Source of the DNA: CAKZNE01 sp002695025
GTDB taxonomy: Bacteria; Bacteroidota; Bacteroidia; Flavobacteriales; Schleiferiaceae
Assembly (NCBI GenBank): GCA_913043285.1
Contig: CAJWML010000002.1
Location: forward strand, 310,001 to 374,000
Length of the DNA: 64,000 nt
Direction of reading: 5' to 3'
Position numbers and translations under genes: made by a program. A model generated the notes under the pieces. It worked only from the letters and a program-made list of their open reading frames with translations, was not told the DNA's origin and did no database searches. How positions within the stretch are numbered: position 1 is the stretch's first letter; every line of letters begins with the position of its first letter. Shown in pieces: positions 9,200 through 17,184 of the stretch.

Positions 9200-9278
9200 C
9201 CTACTCTGTTTAAGCTTTTCGGCTTCCGCTTATTGTCATTAGTAAGTATACGCTTAACGTACCTATACTAAGACAATA
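9200..9278 (-). promoter_or_regulatory. conserved structured 5' leader, copy 1
   Basis: Read on the minus strand: a long hairpin with base stem TATTGTC / GACAATA (9272-9278 with 9231-9237) and inner TTAGTA/TACTAA and TACG/CGTA pairs. It is followed by AGCCGAAAAGCTT and then ACAGAGTAGG, with 20 nt to the ATG. Four other copies are at 13421, 13955, 34995 and 36648. The stems have unrelated sequences but stay paired, while the downstream core is conserved. This points to an RNA element acting near translation initiation. I do not match it to a named riboswitch. Confidence 0.65.
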
Positions 9279-9296
9279 AATATCAATCCCGTTGCT

Positions 9297-9737
9297 TCAG
9301 TCACAGTTTTTACGTCTTGAATCGATGATGCTGTGGACCTTCCAACCTTCGGTATCCTGGACCAGGACAAACAGGTTGCTGCCGCAATGGCTGAGCTTTT
9401 CATTTACAAAAAAGTGATAGTCCATCCATGCCATTGCCAGGGGGCCATCGGTATTAACCTGAAGATCACGGATCCTTTCTTCCAGTATAAGCTTTGGATT
9501 TGAGACGAGCATTTTAAGAAAGGCCGGGATGGAAACATTTTTCACACTACCATCCGCTTCGGTGGTTTCCAGGCGGCAGGAGGGAAGCAGGGTGGTTTTA
9601 ATAAGAGTGGTGTTTTTTTTATTTAAGCCGTCAAAAAATTGTTGTACCACGCTATTTATAGCGTTTGTCTCTTCAGAGGGCCTCACCTGGGCGGTGACTA
9701 ACGGACTAAATAAAATCAGAAAAATCAGTACTCTCAT
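9297..9737 (-). CDS. secreted NTF2-like protein
   Basis: A 146-residue protein with an N-terminal signal peptide (cleavage likely after VTA) and a mature domain of about 128 residues. The pattern AINSVVQQFFDGLNKKN...AWMDYHFFVNEKLSHCGSNLFVLVQDTEGWKV is that of the NTF2/SnoaL superfamily (DUF4440/lumazine-binding-like). These form cone-shaped alpha+beta folds used as enzymes or ligand binders; the actual function cannot be read. It lies 16 bp downstream of yjbQ on the same strand and is probably co-transcribed with it. Confidence 0.7.
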   Translation of the reverse strand: MRVLIFLILFSPLVTAQVRPSEETNAINSVVQQFFDGLNKKNTTLIKTTLLPSCRLETTEADGSVKNVSIPAFLKMLVSNPKLILEERIRDLQVNTDGPLAMAWMDYHFFVNEKLSHCGSNLFVLVQDTEGWKVHSIIDSRRKNCD

Positions 9738-9753
9738 TGTATTCAGGGTAAAT

Positions 9754-10176
9754 TTATATGCCCCAGGCCGTTACAATCAGTTTACGGGAACCCGCATCAT
9801 TACGGTGCTCACAAAGATAAATGCCCTGCCAGGTGCCCAGGGCCAGCTTTCCGTTGGTTACCGGAATACTTACCGAGCTACCCAGTAAAGAAGCTTTGAT
9901 GTGAGCAGGCATATCATCCGGACCTTCGTAGGTGTGCTTATAATAAGATTGATCTTCCGGTACCATTTCGTTAAAATGGCTTTCAAAATCTTCACGGACC
10001 GTAGGGTCTGCGTTTTCGTTTATGGTGAGTGATGCTGACGTATGCTGGATAAATACTTGGCACATACCGGTCTGTAATTGCTTTACTTCCGGTAAGGCTT
10101 GTTCAACATCAGCGGTTATCAGGTGAAAGCCACGGGCTTGGGGTTGTAAACGGAGCTGTTTCTGGAAGATCTTCAA
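9754..10176 (-). CDS. yjbQ: YjbQ family protein (UPF0047)
   Basis: A 140-residue protein of the YjbQ/UPF0047 family, full length. Family hallmarks are visible: FIQHTSASLTINENADPTVREDFE, the HIKASLLGSS block and the LGTWQGIYLCEHR block near the end. Some members have weak thiamine-phosphate synthase activity, but the physiological role is unsettled. It is a small soluble protein. It precedes the NTF2-like gene and follows the response regulator gene on the same strand, with about 100 bp between. Confidence 0.93.
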   Translation of the reverse strand: MKIFQKQLRLQPQARGFHLITADVEQALPEVKQLQTGMCQVFIQHTSASLTINENADPTVREDFESHFNEMVPEDQSYYKHTYEGPDDMPAHIKASLLGSSVSIPVTNGKLALGTWQGIYLCEHRNDAGSRKLIVTAWGI

Positions 10177-10282
10177 GACTTTGGATTTTAGGGTAAATAT
10201 AGGACACCTTTGAGCTTATGGGGTTCAATCGATCCTTCCAAGGCTAAAAGTGTGAAAACAGGTTTTCAAAAAGTTCAATAGT

Positions 10283-10945
10283 TTATTCCAGTAAGCCCTC
10301 TTTAACGGCACGGTACACTATTCCCGCGGTATTTTTGGCACCCAGTTTTTCCATCAGGTGTTTACGGTGGGTTTCTACGGTGCGTACGCTAACAAAAAGC
10401 CTTTCTGCAATTTCCGAGGTAGTGTTTTCCTGGCACAAAAGTTCCAATACTTCCCGCTCTCTTTCGGTGATGTGGGAAGAGTTGTTGAGGGCTGGGGGCG
10501 CTTTTCGTTTTCTGCGTAATCCGCTGAGCATAACACTGGAAACGTGCTGGTTAAAATAAAAGTCCTTTTCCACCACGGTGCGGATGGCGGTTTGTACTTC
10601 TGTAGCGGAAGAGTTCTTAAGGAGGTATCCGTTGGCTCCCATATCCAGCAGGTGAAGTATGTAGTCATCCTGGTCCAGCATGGTAAGTATCAAAACCCCA
10701 ATCTCCGGGTATTCGGCTTTAAGCTCCCGGGTGGTTTCTATCCCATCCTTTACCGGCATTTTCAAATCCAGGAGAACTACATCGGGTTTATGTTTCATGC
10801 CTTCAATGGCATCCAATAGTTCCTGGCCGTTGGACGACTCCAGGACCAGGTGCAGCCCCTGGTCGCCTTCAATGATAAGCTTAAGGCCTTCACGGAATAA
10901 ATTGTGATCATCAGCAATAGCTACACAAATAACGGTATCATTCAT
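10283..10945 (-). CDS. NarL/LuxR-type response regulator, cassette 1
   Basis: A 220-residue regulator: receiver domain 1-125 with phospho-acceptor Asp60 (VVLLDLKMP) and acidic pocket ADD at 11-13, then a LuxR-type helix-turn-helix at about 153-215 (ITEREREVLELL...VSVRTVETHRKHLMEKLG). It is a DNA-binding output protein. Its start overlaps the stop of the histidine kinase gene by 8 nt, so the two form a pair. It is the last gene of a four-gene cassette (CPPxC protein, seven-helix protein, kinase, regulator) that has a paralogue at 31751-34660. Direct CGTA repeats at 13281-13315, upstream of the cassette, are candidate binding sites. Confidence 0.92.
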   Translation of the reverse strand: MNDTVICVAIADDHNLFREGLKLIIEGDQGLHLVLESSNGQELLDAIEGMKHKPDVVLLDLKMPVKDGIETTRELKAEYPEIGVLILTMLDQDDYILHLLDMGANGYLLKNSSATEVQTAIRTVVEKDFYFNQHVSSVMLSGLRRKRKAPPALNNSSHITEREREVLELLCQENTTSEIAERLFVSVRTVETHRKHLMEKLGAKNTAGIVYRAVKEGLLE

Positions 10946-11777
10946 ATTGAGCAGAGTTTTGAGTCTGGGTATTCGGTATGGTGATCTTTATATGTACTCC
11001 CTGGCCGGGTTCACTGTTTATCTCAATTTCACCACTCAGGATCTGTACCCTGCTGGTTAAGGATGTAAGCCCCAGGCTTTGCGCGGTGGCTTTAAGCTGT
11101 GGGTCAAAGCCTATACCGTTATCGGAATAATCAATGGTAAGCCTGGAAGAGGTGTGGGTAAGTTGTAGCCGGATTTCCGTGGCTTTGGCGTGCTTAATGG
11201 TGTTGTTGAGCAATTCTTGTATAATGCGGTACACGTGAGTTTCTACTTCCAGGCCCAGCCGTTGTTTCAGATTATGGTTAAAGTAAATGGCCATGGCCCC
11301 GCTTTCTTCCAGCATGATACACTGCTCATTAAGAGCACTAATCAGCCCGAATAACTTTAGATTTTCCGGAGATAGGTTCCGGGAGATACTACGCAGTTTA
11401 TGCACGGCATCATCCAGCATTTCCTGGGCTTTGATACGGATGCTCTCTTCTTTTTCGGTATGACTTTCTGCGGTAGCGGGGTAACTCATATAAAGCTTTA
11501 CGGTAGATAGTAAAGCTCCTACTTCATCATGCAGGTCAAGCGCTATGCGCGAGCGTTCACTTTCCCTTGCCTCAATCTCCGCTTCCAGCCTGTTCCTTTG
11601 CTCTGCAATACGCATTTGTTCCATGGTTTGTTGTTGAGCAAATAGCCTCCTTTGGTAATAGAGAAAAAAGATCACCACCGCCAATGAAAGCAGGAAGGTC
11701 AGCGAAATGCCGATCAGCATCAGCTGGATAAATTCGAGTTCTTCGGGACGATCCATAAACCAATGGATAAGATGCAA
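10938..11777 (-). CDS. HisKA_3 sensor histidine kinase, cassette 1
   Basis: A 279-residue kinase: a short N-terminus, one membrane helix at about 17-41, a coiled coil to about 75, the HisKA_3 dimerisation motif DLHDEVG with phospho-His83, then a HATPase domain with the N box (ELLNNTIKHA) and G1 box (DNGIGFD). It has no sensor domain of its own, so signal input probably comes through another protein, for which the seven-helix neighbour is the natural candidate. The longest start overlaps that gene by 58 nt; an ATG at 11756 (MDRPEE) is an equally good start and matches the short N-terminus of the paralogue at 32409. Confidence 0.9.
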   Translation of the reverse strand: MHLIHWFMDRPEELEFIQLMLIGISLTFLLSLAVVIFFLYYQRRLFAQQQTMEQMRIAEQRNRLEAEIEARESERSRIALDLHDEVGALLSTVKLYMSYPATAESHTEKEESIRIKAQEMLDDAVHKLRSISRNLSPENLKLFGLISALNEQCIMLEESGAMAIYFNHNLKQRLGLEVETHVYRIIQELLNNTIKHAKATEIRLQLTHTSSRLTIDYSDNGIGFDPQLKATAQSLGLTSLTSRVQILSGEIEINSEPGQGVHIKITIPNTQTQNSAQYE

Positions 11778-12388
11778 TTAAACAGGATAAAAAACAAGGA
11801 ATGTATAAACCATATTTGGATTCCTGCCTGGTGCGAATAGTAAAGGAGGTAGTTGCTGTAAATAAACACAAAGAGGCTGCTGGAAAAATAGATGAGGATG
11901 GCGGTATTGATCCAGAAAAACGGATGGCGTTCCAGGTGGAATACTTTCATTTCAAGGATCAGTTTATAATAATAGGTAAGGGATAATAGTATGAGAATTG
12001 CCGATTCCAGTATTTTTATGTAGGAGTTGTTATGCTGGAAATCCTGAAGAAAAGTACTATTGGCAATGGCCAGTAGCGAAAAGATGGCCATAACAACATA
12101 CATAAGCCTGGAGGAAATAAAGTTTCCGAAAGTAAGCCGGAAAGCATTGGTCAGAAAAAGAAACTCTACCAGGGTGCTGATATGTCCGAAAAAGAGATTA
12201 GGAATGCTTAGCAGCCACAAAATACGGGAGCAGGCATCCAGGAGAAATGCGCCTACACAAAACCAGAAAATGTTTTGTAAGCTGGGAGGCAACTGCCGGT
12301 AACGCCTCCATCCTGCCGCAAGGGGGAGCAGGATGGAGAGGAATGATCCTAAAATCACCCACTGAAAAACCGAGATTGTGGCCGGCAT
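11720..12388 (-). CDS. seven-helix membrane protein, cassette 1
   Basis: A 222-residue integral membrane protein with seven predicted hydrophobic helices and short loops. It is not a named family to me. It is paralogous to the 216-residue protein at 33176-33826: both have a sixth helix starting WINTAILIY or WLNTGIFLY after a short basic loop. It starts 8 bp after the CPPxC gene and overlaps the kinase gene. I infer a signal receptor or transducer for the one-helix kinase; it has no visible catalytic motif. Confidence 0.78.
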   Translation of the reverse strand: MPATISVFQWVILGSFLSILLPLAAGWRRYRQLPPSLQNIFWFCVGAFLLDACSRILWLLSIPNLFFGHISTLVEFLFLTNAFRLTFGNFISSRLMYVVMAIFSLLAIANSTFLQDFQHNNSYIKILESAILILLSLTYYYKLILEMKVFHLERHPFFWINTAILIYFSSSLFVFIYSNYLLYYSHQAGIQIWFIHSLFFILFNCILSIGLWIVPKNSNLSS

Positions 12389-12396
12389 GCTGAGTA

Positions 12397-13140
12397 TTAT
12401 TCAGGGCAGGTAGGAGGGCATGGTGCCGAGAAATCAAAAAAGGACGAGGTAAGGTTGTTCTTTTCAGAATTGTAAGCAGCAACCATCAGTCCCAAAAAAC
12501 CACCAATATCTTCCTGCGGCTGGTTATCACCTGCTATCTGGCTGTGGTTAACCAGGTAAAAACCAATTTCCAGGTTTTCAGTATTCCCCTCAGCGCCCCT
12601 CAGCGTTTCAATAAAATCAATTTGTTGGAATTTATAGCCTTGCAATACCTGTAGGTCTTTGTAATCTCCGGTGTAGGTATAAAGTTGGCAGAAGGATGCG
12701 GGAATACGAGGTGCATTCAGAAGGTTTTGCCAGGCACCGGTCCATTGTTCAAATAAGGGCCTGGGAACACAGTTGATCCCGTTTTCGTAATCTCCCCACG
12801 CGCAGGCCTCCATAATGGGTGTCTCCAGCAAAATATAATCACCACGCAGGCTTTTATTAGCCCCTAAAGCCCTTATAATAAGCCGGAACTTAAAATCGGC
12901 ATCCTCATCATAACCAAAGTGAAGCATATAATGAGCTATTCCAATTTGGCTGACCACCTCAATAAATTCGTTCCCTGAGAGGGTGAAGCCGTATAATGAT
13001 CTTGAGTCATTTTTAAACAGATCCTGAATATTACTTTCCCCTCCATCCCTGCTACTTGTAAGTATACAATTGTGGAACGCTTGTATTAAAGCAGAGGCCT
13101 GGGACTGGGAAATTTTACGAAAACCGGATGTAGTTGCCAT
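12397..13140 (-). CDS. CPPxC-tail protein, cassette 1
   Basis: A 247-residue soluble protein of unknown function. The start MATTSGF at 13140 is chosen over a 39-residue upstream extension, which is Cys-rich and unlike the paralogues. The C-terminus is SAPCPPTCPE, matching ACPPACSG near the ends of the proteins at 33881 and 35596. A central region with alternating beta-like pattern also aligns loosely among the three (for example HYMLHFGYDED here against SMHLALDGN). There is no signal peptide. It is the first gene of the cassette, before the seven-helix protein, kinase and regulator. The conserved terminal CPPxC could be a disulfide, a metal or heme site, or a processing or export signal. I cannot tell which. 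Confidence 0.72.
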   Translation of the reverse strand: MATTSGFRKISQSQASALIQAFHNCILTSSRDGGESNIQDLFKNDSRSLYGFTLSGNEFIEVVSQIGIAHYMLHFGYDEDADFKFRLIIRALGANKSLRGDYILLETPIMEACAWGDYENGINCVPRPLFEQWTGAWQNLLNAPRIPASFCQLYTYTGDYKDLQVLQGYKFQQIDFIETLRGAEGNTENLEIGFYLVNHSQIAGDNQPQEDIGGFLGLMVAAYNSEKNNLTSSFFDFSAPCPPTCPE

Positions 13141-13280
13141 ACTTATAAAGTTTAATTGGTTTAACACCCTACAAACATCCCCCAAAAAAGGGCATAAAGC
13201 AAACATCCTGCTTGTATGCTGAAGGTTCAATATTGTCCATAATGGTTTGTTTATCAAATTCTTGAATCAGGAGTCTTCAG

Positions 13281-13315
13281 CGTGTACCTGCTTAAATATC
13301 CGTATTAACCCGTAC
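13281..13315. promoter_or_regulatory. CGTA direct repeats between divergent units
   Basis: CGTGT at 13281, CGTAT at 13301 and CGTAC at 13311 are spaced 20 and 10 bp, on one face of the helix, in the intergenic region between the CPPxC gene and the leader-controlled genes. Similar CCCGTAT-type sites occur at 34791-34810, and a four-fold ten-base repeat lies at 36446-36479. These are candidate operators of the cassette regulators; no binding is shown. Confidence 0.4.
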
Positions 13316-13420
13316 TTAAATAAGGGTTTTCAGTTTCCAAGGCCATTGTAAACACGGATTTATCCAAAATCACCAATTATACCTAAAAACTACATCGGTA
13401 ACTAGCGGATGTTTGTCCTG

Positions 13421-13471
13421 TCCATTTGATTGAATGGAGGGCGAAAACCGAAAAGCCATTAACAGAGTAGG
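13421..13471 (+). promoter_or_regulatory. conserved structured 5' leader, copy 2
   Basis: Hairpin TCCATT - TGATTG - AATGGA (13421-13438), then GGGCGAAAACCGAAAAGCC, then ACAGAGTAGG. GAGTAGG (13465-13471) ends 21 nt before the ATG of the 106-residue gene. It is the same layout as copies 1, 3, 4 and 5. Confidence 0.65.
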
Positions 13472-13492
13472 TGTAAATCAAAACAATTAGTC

Positions 13493-13813
13493 ATGAGCTT
13501 AAATGGAACCTACAAGTGCGCTCAATTAGGAGCTACCCTTGAAATAACTGAGTCAAACAACTCTAATGGACAGGGGTCCGGAACTTTTACCATTGGAGGG
13601 AATTCTTACCCTGTAAACCTTCACTATCATTTTGAAAACAACGTAGGGCCTAAAACCGTGCTGCAAATATGGGCCAGCAGGGTTACGGCCTGGGATTATT
13701 TGGGTGCTGCCGGCAATACAGCCAGTACGGATGGCTCTGCCGGTATCACTTTATGCGGTGGCGTTTCATCCATTGGAACTGCTTCCGGCTTCAGCGGGCT
13801 CTTCACCAAGTAA
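13493..13813 (+). CDS. small beta-rich protein under the shared leader
   Basis: A 106-residue protein without signal peptide or membrane segment. It is Gly/Ser/Thr-rich with strand-like alternation. The opening GTYKCAQLGATLEITESNNSNGQGSG and the later LQIWASRVTAWD weakly recall avidin-like beta barrels, but the match is by eye only and is not a firm assignment. Leader copy 2 lies upstream and supports the start. The next gene carries leader copy 3, so each gene appears to be controlled separately. It may be an effector or secreted-by-other-means protein of the cassette. Confidence 0.65.
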   Translation: MSLNGTYKCAQLGATLEITESNNSNGQGSGTFTIGGNSYPVNLHYHFENNVGPKTVLQIWASRVTAWDYLGAAGNTASTDGSAGITLCGGVSSIGTASGFSGLFTK

Positions 13814-13954
13814 TACCAGACATTCAAAATTCAGGGATGTTTTCTATCCGGGATAAAGCATAAGGTGCTTAGCCAATATTTCTAAACCAAACTGTCCTGG
13901 GTTAGCCTGACATCTCCATTAAGGTGGAGCTAAACCACCTTAAAAAGCAATCCA

Positions 13955-14008
13955 TTCTGCAGGATTTTAGTTGCAGAAGGAGGTAGCCGAAAAGCCTTAC
14001 GAGTAGGA
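13955..14008 (+). promoter_or_regulatory. conserved structured 5' leader, copy 3
   Basis: Hairpin TTCTGCA - 10 nt - TGCAGAA (13955-13978), then GGAGGTAGCCGAAAAGCCTT and ACGAGTAGGA, with 19 nt from GAGTAGG to the ATG at 14027. Upstream is a second stem, AAGGTGG - 7 nt - CCACCTT (13921-13941). The leader core is nearly identical to copy 4, although the stem bases differ. Confidence 0.68.
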
Positions 14009-14026
14009 AACCAATAAACTTAAGCT

Positions 14027-14860
14027 ATGAGTACTTTAAAAAAACAAACCATTGATTTCTCAGTATCGAATCCCCAGCAAACTGAAAATCTTTCTTTACC
14101 TCTTTACCAGGGAGCTGGTTTTCGTGAAGATTTTGACACCTGGTCATTACTGCAGGGCGGAGGGTTCATGAAATTCAATCTTAAGATGCCGCTGCAAATA
14201 CCGGTAGCCTGGACTATGAATATTTGTGCTGCCTTAGTAGATGGCAAAGCCAATTGCCCTATTAGCATCACCGTAAATGGTGAGAGTTTTGTAAACTCTT
14301 ACAGTGAGCACAACGCTAATTTTCATGATGTTACGTGGACTATTCCTGCTGATTTGCTGAAAAATGGCGATAACGAGGTCAGGGTAACCCTTGATCAGTC
14401 TGCAACTACTCAGCTTTTTATTAAGGCAGTAGGGGTTGACCAGGCGGTTTTGGCCAGTCAATCAATAGACCTTTCTATTCCGAATCCATCTCGTACCGAT
14501 CAACTTTCTATGCCGTTGTACCAGGGTGCCGGATACAGAGCTGATTACAGAACCTGGTCTTTGCTTGTAAATGGCGGTTTCATGCGTTTTCAGCTGGATA
14601 TTGCGGAGGCAATTGATGTTCAGCTTCAATTGGACATTTGCTCTGCGTTGGTAGGTGGAAATGCAAATTCTCCCAGCACCGTTACGGTAAACGGGCAGAG
14701 TTTCTGGGAATTAAACCCAACGAGTGGCAATTTCAGCCCTTTCACCAAGACTATTCCATCCAGTGCACTTAAGGCAGGCGCTAATATTATAGAGCTAAGT
14801 CTGGATGGCTCTGCCACAGGGCAGTTGTTTATCAATAAGATAGGCGTTTACGGAGGCTAG
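14027..14860 (+). CDS. tandem beta-sandwich-like protein under the shared leader
   Basis: A 277-residue protein made of two similar halves (about 1-143 and 144-277). Shared landmarks are LSLPLYQGAGFR / LSMPLYQGAGYR, TWSLLQGGGFMKF / TWSLLVNGGFMRF, ICAALVDGKANCP / ICSALVGGNANSP, and the strand pattern before the end of each half. The fold is probably a carbohydrate-binding-module-like beta sandwich, judged from strand pattern alone. There is no signal peptide. It follows leader copy 3 and ends at a strong terminator. It could be a lectin or structural protein; the partner is unknown. Confidence 0.7.
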   Translation: MSTLKKQTIDFSVSNPQQTENLSLPLYQGAGFREDFDTWSLLQGGGFMKFNLKMPLQIPVAWTMNICAALVDGKANCPISITVNGESFVNSYSEHNANFHDVTWTIPADLLKNGDNEVRVTLDQSATTQLFIKAVGVDQAVLASQSIDLSIPNPSRTDQLSMPLYQGAGYRADYRTWSLLVNGGFMRFQLDIAEAIDVQLQLDICSALVGGNANSPSTVTVNGQSFWELNPTSGNFSPFTKTIPSSALKAGANIIELSLDGSATGQLFINKIGVYGG

Positions 14861-14885
14861 GATGCCTCAGTACTTTGTGTTATTT

Positions 14886-14920
14886 AAAGCCCGGTTTGGT
14901 ATTCCATGCCGGGCTTTTTT
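14886..14920 (+). terminator. Rho-independent terminator
   Basis: AAAGCCCGG ... CCGGGCTTTTTT with a 14-nt loop, 25 bp past the stop of the 277-residue gene. A separate hairpin (GAGCCAGGTA - CTTC - TACCTGGTTC, 14932-14955) follows in the leader of the next gene. Confidence 0.85.
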
Positions 14921-15042
14921 ATGAGCCTTTGAGCCAGGTACTTCTACCTGGTTCAAAAAATCAGGTACTTCCGCTGCTGGCAGGTATAAGGCGTCTTTTC
15001 ACATTTGAAGCGTTCAATTTGATTTAACCAAACTTCAGAATT

Positions 15043-16623
15043 ATGCCAAGTAAAGGAATTACCAGCTACGGTTATGTAGCCTCGTCTAAACAAAGTAATG
15101 CACAATTGCAGGTGTTGGTACCCTCCGCCAATTATAGCTGGCTTGTGGCCTGCGACCAGGGTGTAAAGCAAGTTTTTCCCAACTGGAGCAATGCACCTTT
15201 TACCGTTCAGTCCGGCAATGCTCAGATCAACCTCACTGACATTTGCCACGCCAAGCCGGATACACCGGGCAACGTAACCTTTCAAACCCTTAATCTGTCG
15301 GATAATTTCAAGTACTCTACGCAGATCTATCCTATCAGTGGAGAAATTGGAGCCAGCGGGGCCGTTGATCTACTTAAAACTCCGGCCAATATTAATGCGG
15401 AGCGTGCCATAAGTTGGGCTTTATACAGGGCCGGAGCTGGTAACTTCGGGCTTACCGATCAATACCAGCAGTACCTGTATCTTACCGATAACCACAGCCA
15501 ATGGATGGGAGACCTGGTAAACAGTAATTCAGCCTACGGGCAGCAGGCTTTTAATCGCTTTGTGTTACCCGGAGCCCATGATGCCGGTATGTTTGACCCC
15601 ACCTGGATCAACAACAACCTCAGTGCTTTAAACAGCAGTATTAGTGCGATTCTCAACATGGTCATGGGGCCAACCTTTGGCGGTTTGGTCTCTGATCTGG
15701 TCACTTCGGTAGATTCATACCTGCCCCGGTTCCTGGTTTATTTTGCCTTTACACAAAAGGAGCAGGTGCCCACTATGCTGGACCTGGGCGTTCGGTATTT
15801 TGATTTCCGACCCGGTAAGGTGGCTGCAGAGGTTCAAAAGTACCTTCCCCAGCCGGATGGCATTCTATATCACCAGCACAACTTTATTCCCGGCTATCCT
15901 TACCTGAATTTCCTTACGGACATGCTGAACTGGTTAAAGGCTCACCCCACGGAGATCGTGACCATTAGCTTAAGTACCAATGGATTTCTGGATCATGCCT
16001 CTATGGACCCCACCGAGGAGGAACTGGAGAACGTTTGGAATGAGGCCATGAAAAACACCAGTGCCGATGTAGTGATTGGCACCAGGGATGACCTGGCCAG
16101 TAGTTACCAGACCCTGATAGAGCAGAAAAAGAGGATCATATTCCTGAATAATAGTAATGCGATCAGTGATAGTGCTACCAACAGCTACTATCCGGCCAGT
16201 AAGTATGATACGTACGATGGTAATGATGATCAGTACGCTACCTTTTCTTCCAATACGATTATCGACAATGTACTGAACAAGATGAGTGCTTCCGATCAGG
16301 CTGGAAAGGATTATACCGTGGTACAAATACAGGGAACCTGCACTGCGGCACTGATGACCAATCTTGAAAATGCCTGGAATGACAATGGCGCCAAATGTGC
16401 GGCTGAGGTAGCCCAGGAAGTAGTTACTTCTACAGACAGTAATGCTGCCTCACCTTTACTATCCACCAAAGCTTTATTTGATTCAGCCACTTACCCCTGG
16501 GTACATCAAAACCTGACCAGTCATTTAAGCAACGACCAGTTGGCCGTGGTACTCAATGATTTTGCCGATAATGCTCTGGCGGACGTTTGTAAAGCTGTAA
16601 CCGAAGAGCGTATGAAAGCTTAG
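15043..16623 (+). CDS. PI-PLC X-like phosphodiesterase
   Basis: A 526-residue protein. An N-terminal domain of about 100 residues is followed by a PLC-like phosphodiesterase TIM barrel. Visible marks are VLPGAHDAGM with the first catalytic-type His at 179, DLGVRYFDFRPG, and YHQHNF with His residues at 277 and 279, then LNWLKAHPTEIVTIS. This is the X-domain pattern of phosphatidylinositol-specific phospholipases C and relatives. No signal peptide is seen, so its export and substrate are unclear. The N-terminal part (residues 1-95) may be a beta-rich targeting module. It is the second lipid-type phosphodiesterase in the window after the 135-2057 gene. It has no leader motif but ends in its own terminator. 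Confidence 0.82.
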   Translation: MPSKGITSYGYVASSKQSNAQLQVLVPSANYSWLVACDQGVKQVFPNWSNAPFTVQSGNAQINLTDICHAKPDTPGNVTFQTLNLSDNFKYSTQIYPISGEIGASGAVDLLKTPANINAERAISWALYRAGAGNFGLTDQYQQYLYLTDNHSQWMGDLVNSNSAYGQQAFNRFVLPGAHDAGMFDPTWINNNLSALNSSISAILNMVMGPTFGGLVSDLVTSVDSYLPRFLVYFAFTQKEQVPTMLDLGVRYFDFRPGKVAAEVQKYLPQPDGILYHQHNFIPGYPYLNFLTDMLNWLKAHPTEIVTISLSTNGFLDHASMDPTEEELENVWNEAMKNTSADVVIGTRDDLASSYQTLIEQKKRIIFLNNSNAISDSATNSYYPASKYDTYDGNDDQYATFSSNTIIDNVLNKMSASDQAGKDYTVVQIQGTCTAALMTNLENAWNDNGAKCAAEVAQEVVTSTDSNAASPLLSTKALFDSATYPWVHQNLTSHLSNDQLAVVLNDFADNALADVCKAVTEERMKA

Positions 16624-16652
16624 TAGATATTTATTGATTTGCCTTATTATGC

Positions 16653-16680
16653 ACCCCGGCCATAACGGCCGGGGTTTTTT
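16653..16680 (+). terminator. Rho-independent terminator
   Basis: CCCCGGCC - ATAAC - GGCCGGGG followed by TTTTTT, 30 bp after the PLC-like gene. Confidence 0.9.
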
Positions 16681-17119
16681 CATGTCAGTTTAGTTGTGCC
16701 AGAATGTTTTGGAGTGAGTCATTTGTTATACCCCAATAAGTAGTTGAAGTATGGGTTTTGATCTGGGCCACTTTAGATCTTCAGGATTCAAAGTGGCAGG
16801 TATATTGTTCAGTTTGAGTTATAAGCATCGTAGATAAAAATCAACCGAAAAAAACTAATAATCGCATTAGTAGGAAAAAGGTTTAATTCTAAAATGCAAC
16901 GAAAACCAGCTTTAACTTTATAGATGCCGCCTGAAATTCAATTGGCATTGGGTAATTCGGAGTGTAGTTGCTGTTTTGCACACTCAAATTTAAAGCGAGC
17001 GAATTATGCGTGTTTCACATTTTCAACTAAAAGATTTATATCTGATACCGGAGAGTTAGATCCTCATTGCTCCGCAATGCATTATTCGCTCCCGGTCAGA
17101 AATGGTCGGGATTTTTTTT
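16681..17119 (+). ncRNA. intergenic stretch ending in an orphan terminator; possible small RNA
   Basis: About 440 bp with no convincing gene. It ends in a textbook terminator (CCCGGTCA - GAAA - TGGTCGGG, 17091-17110, then A and eight T). A terminator needs a transcript, and the nearest upstream gene already has one at 16653. A second small hairpin (CATTGC - TCC - GCAATG) lies just before it. At 16842-16874 the sequence ACCGAAAA ... AGTAGGA resembles the leader core, with 19 nt to an ATG that opens only nine codons. This may be a decayed leader plus gene, or a small RNA. Confidence 0.35.
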
Positions 17120-17184
17120 GCCCTGACCGAACGGTACATCACCGTTCCAAGTAACCCATTATCAATGTATTAAGATTATGCAAA

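Noticed and set aside
13141..13257. A 39-residue N-terminal extension of the cassette-1 CPPxC protein
   Set aside because: It is not matched by the two paralogues and looks like translated intergenic DNA. MATTSGF at 13140 is a natural start.
13421..14008. Leader motif as a c-di-GMP-I, glycine, cobalamin or TPP riboswitch
   Set aside because: The GNRA/GCAAAGCC, tandem-aptamer, B12-box or CUGAGA signatures of those classes are absent. Only ACCGAAAAGC and GAGTAGG are constant.
16924..17154. A 76-codon frame on the plus strand
   Set aside because: It reads through a strong terminator at 17091-17119 and has no recognisable product.
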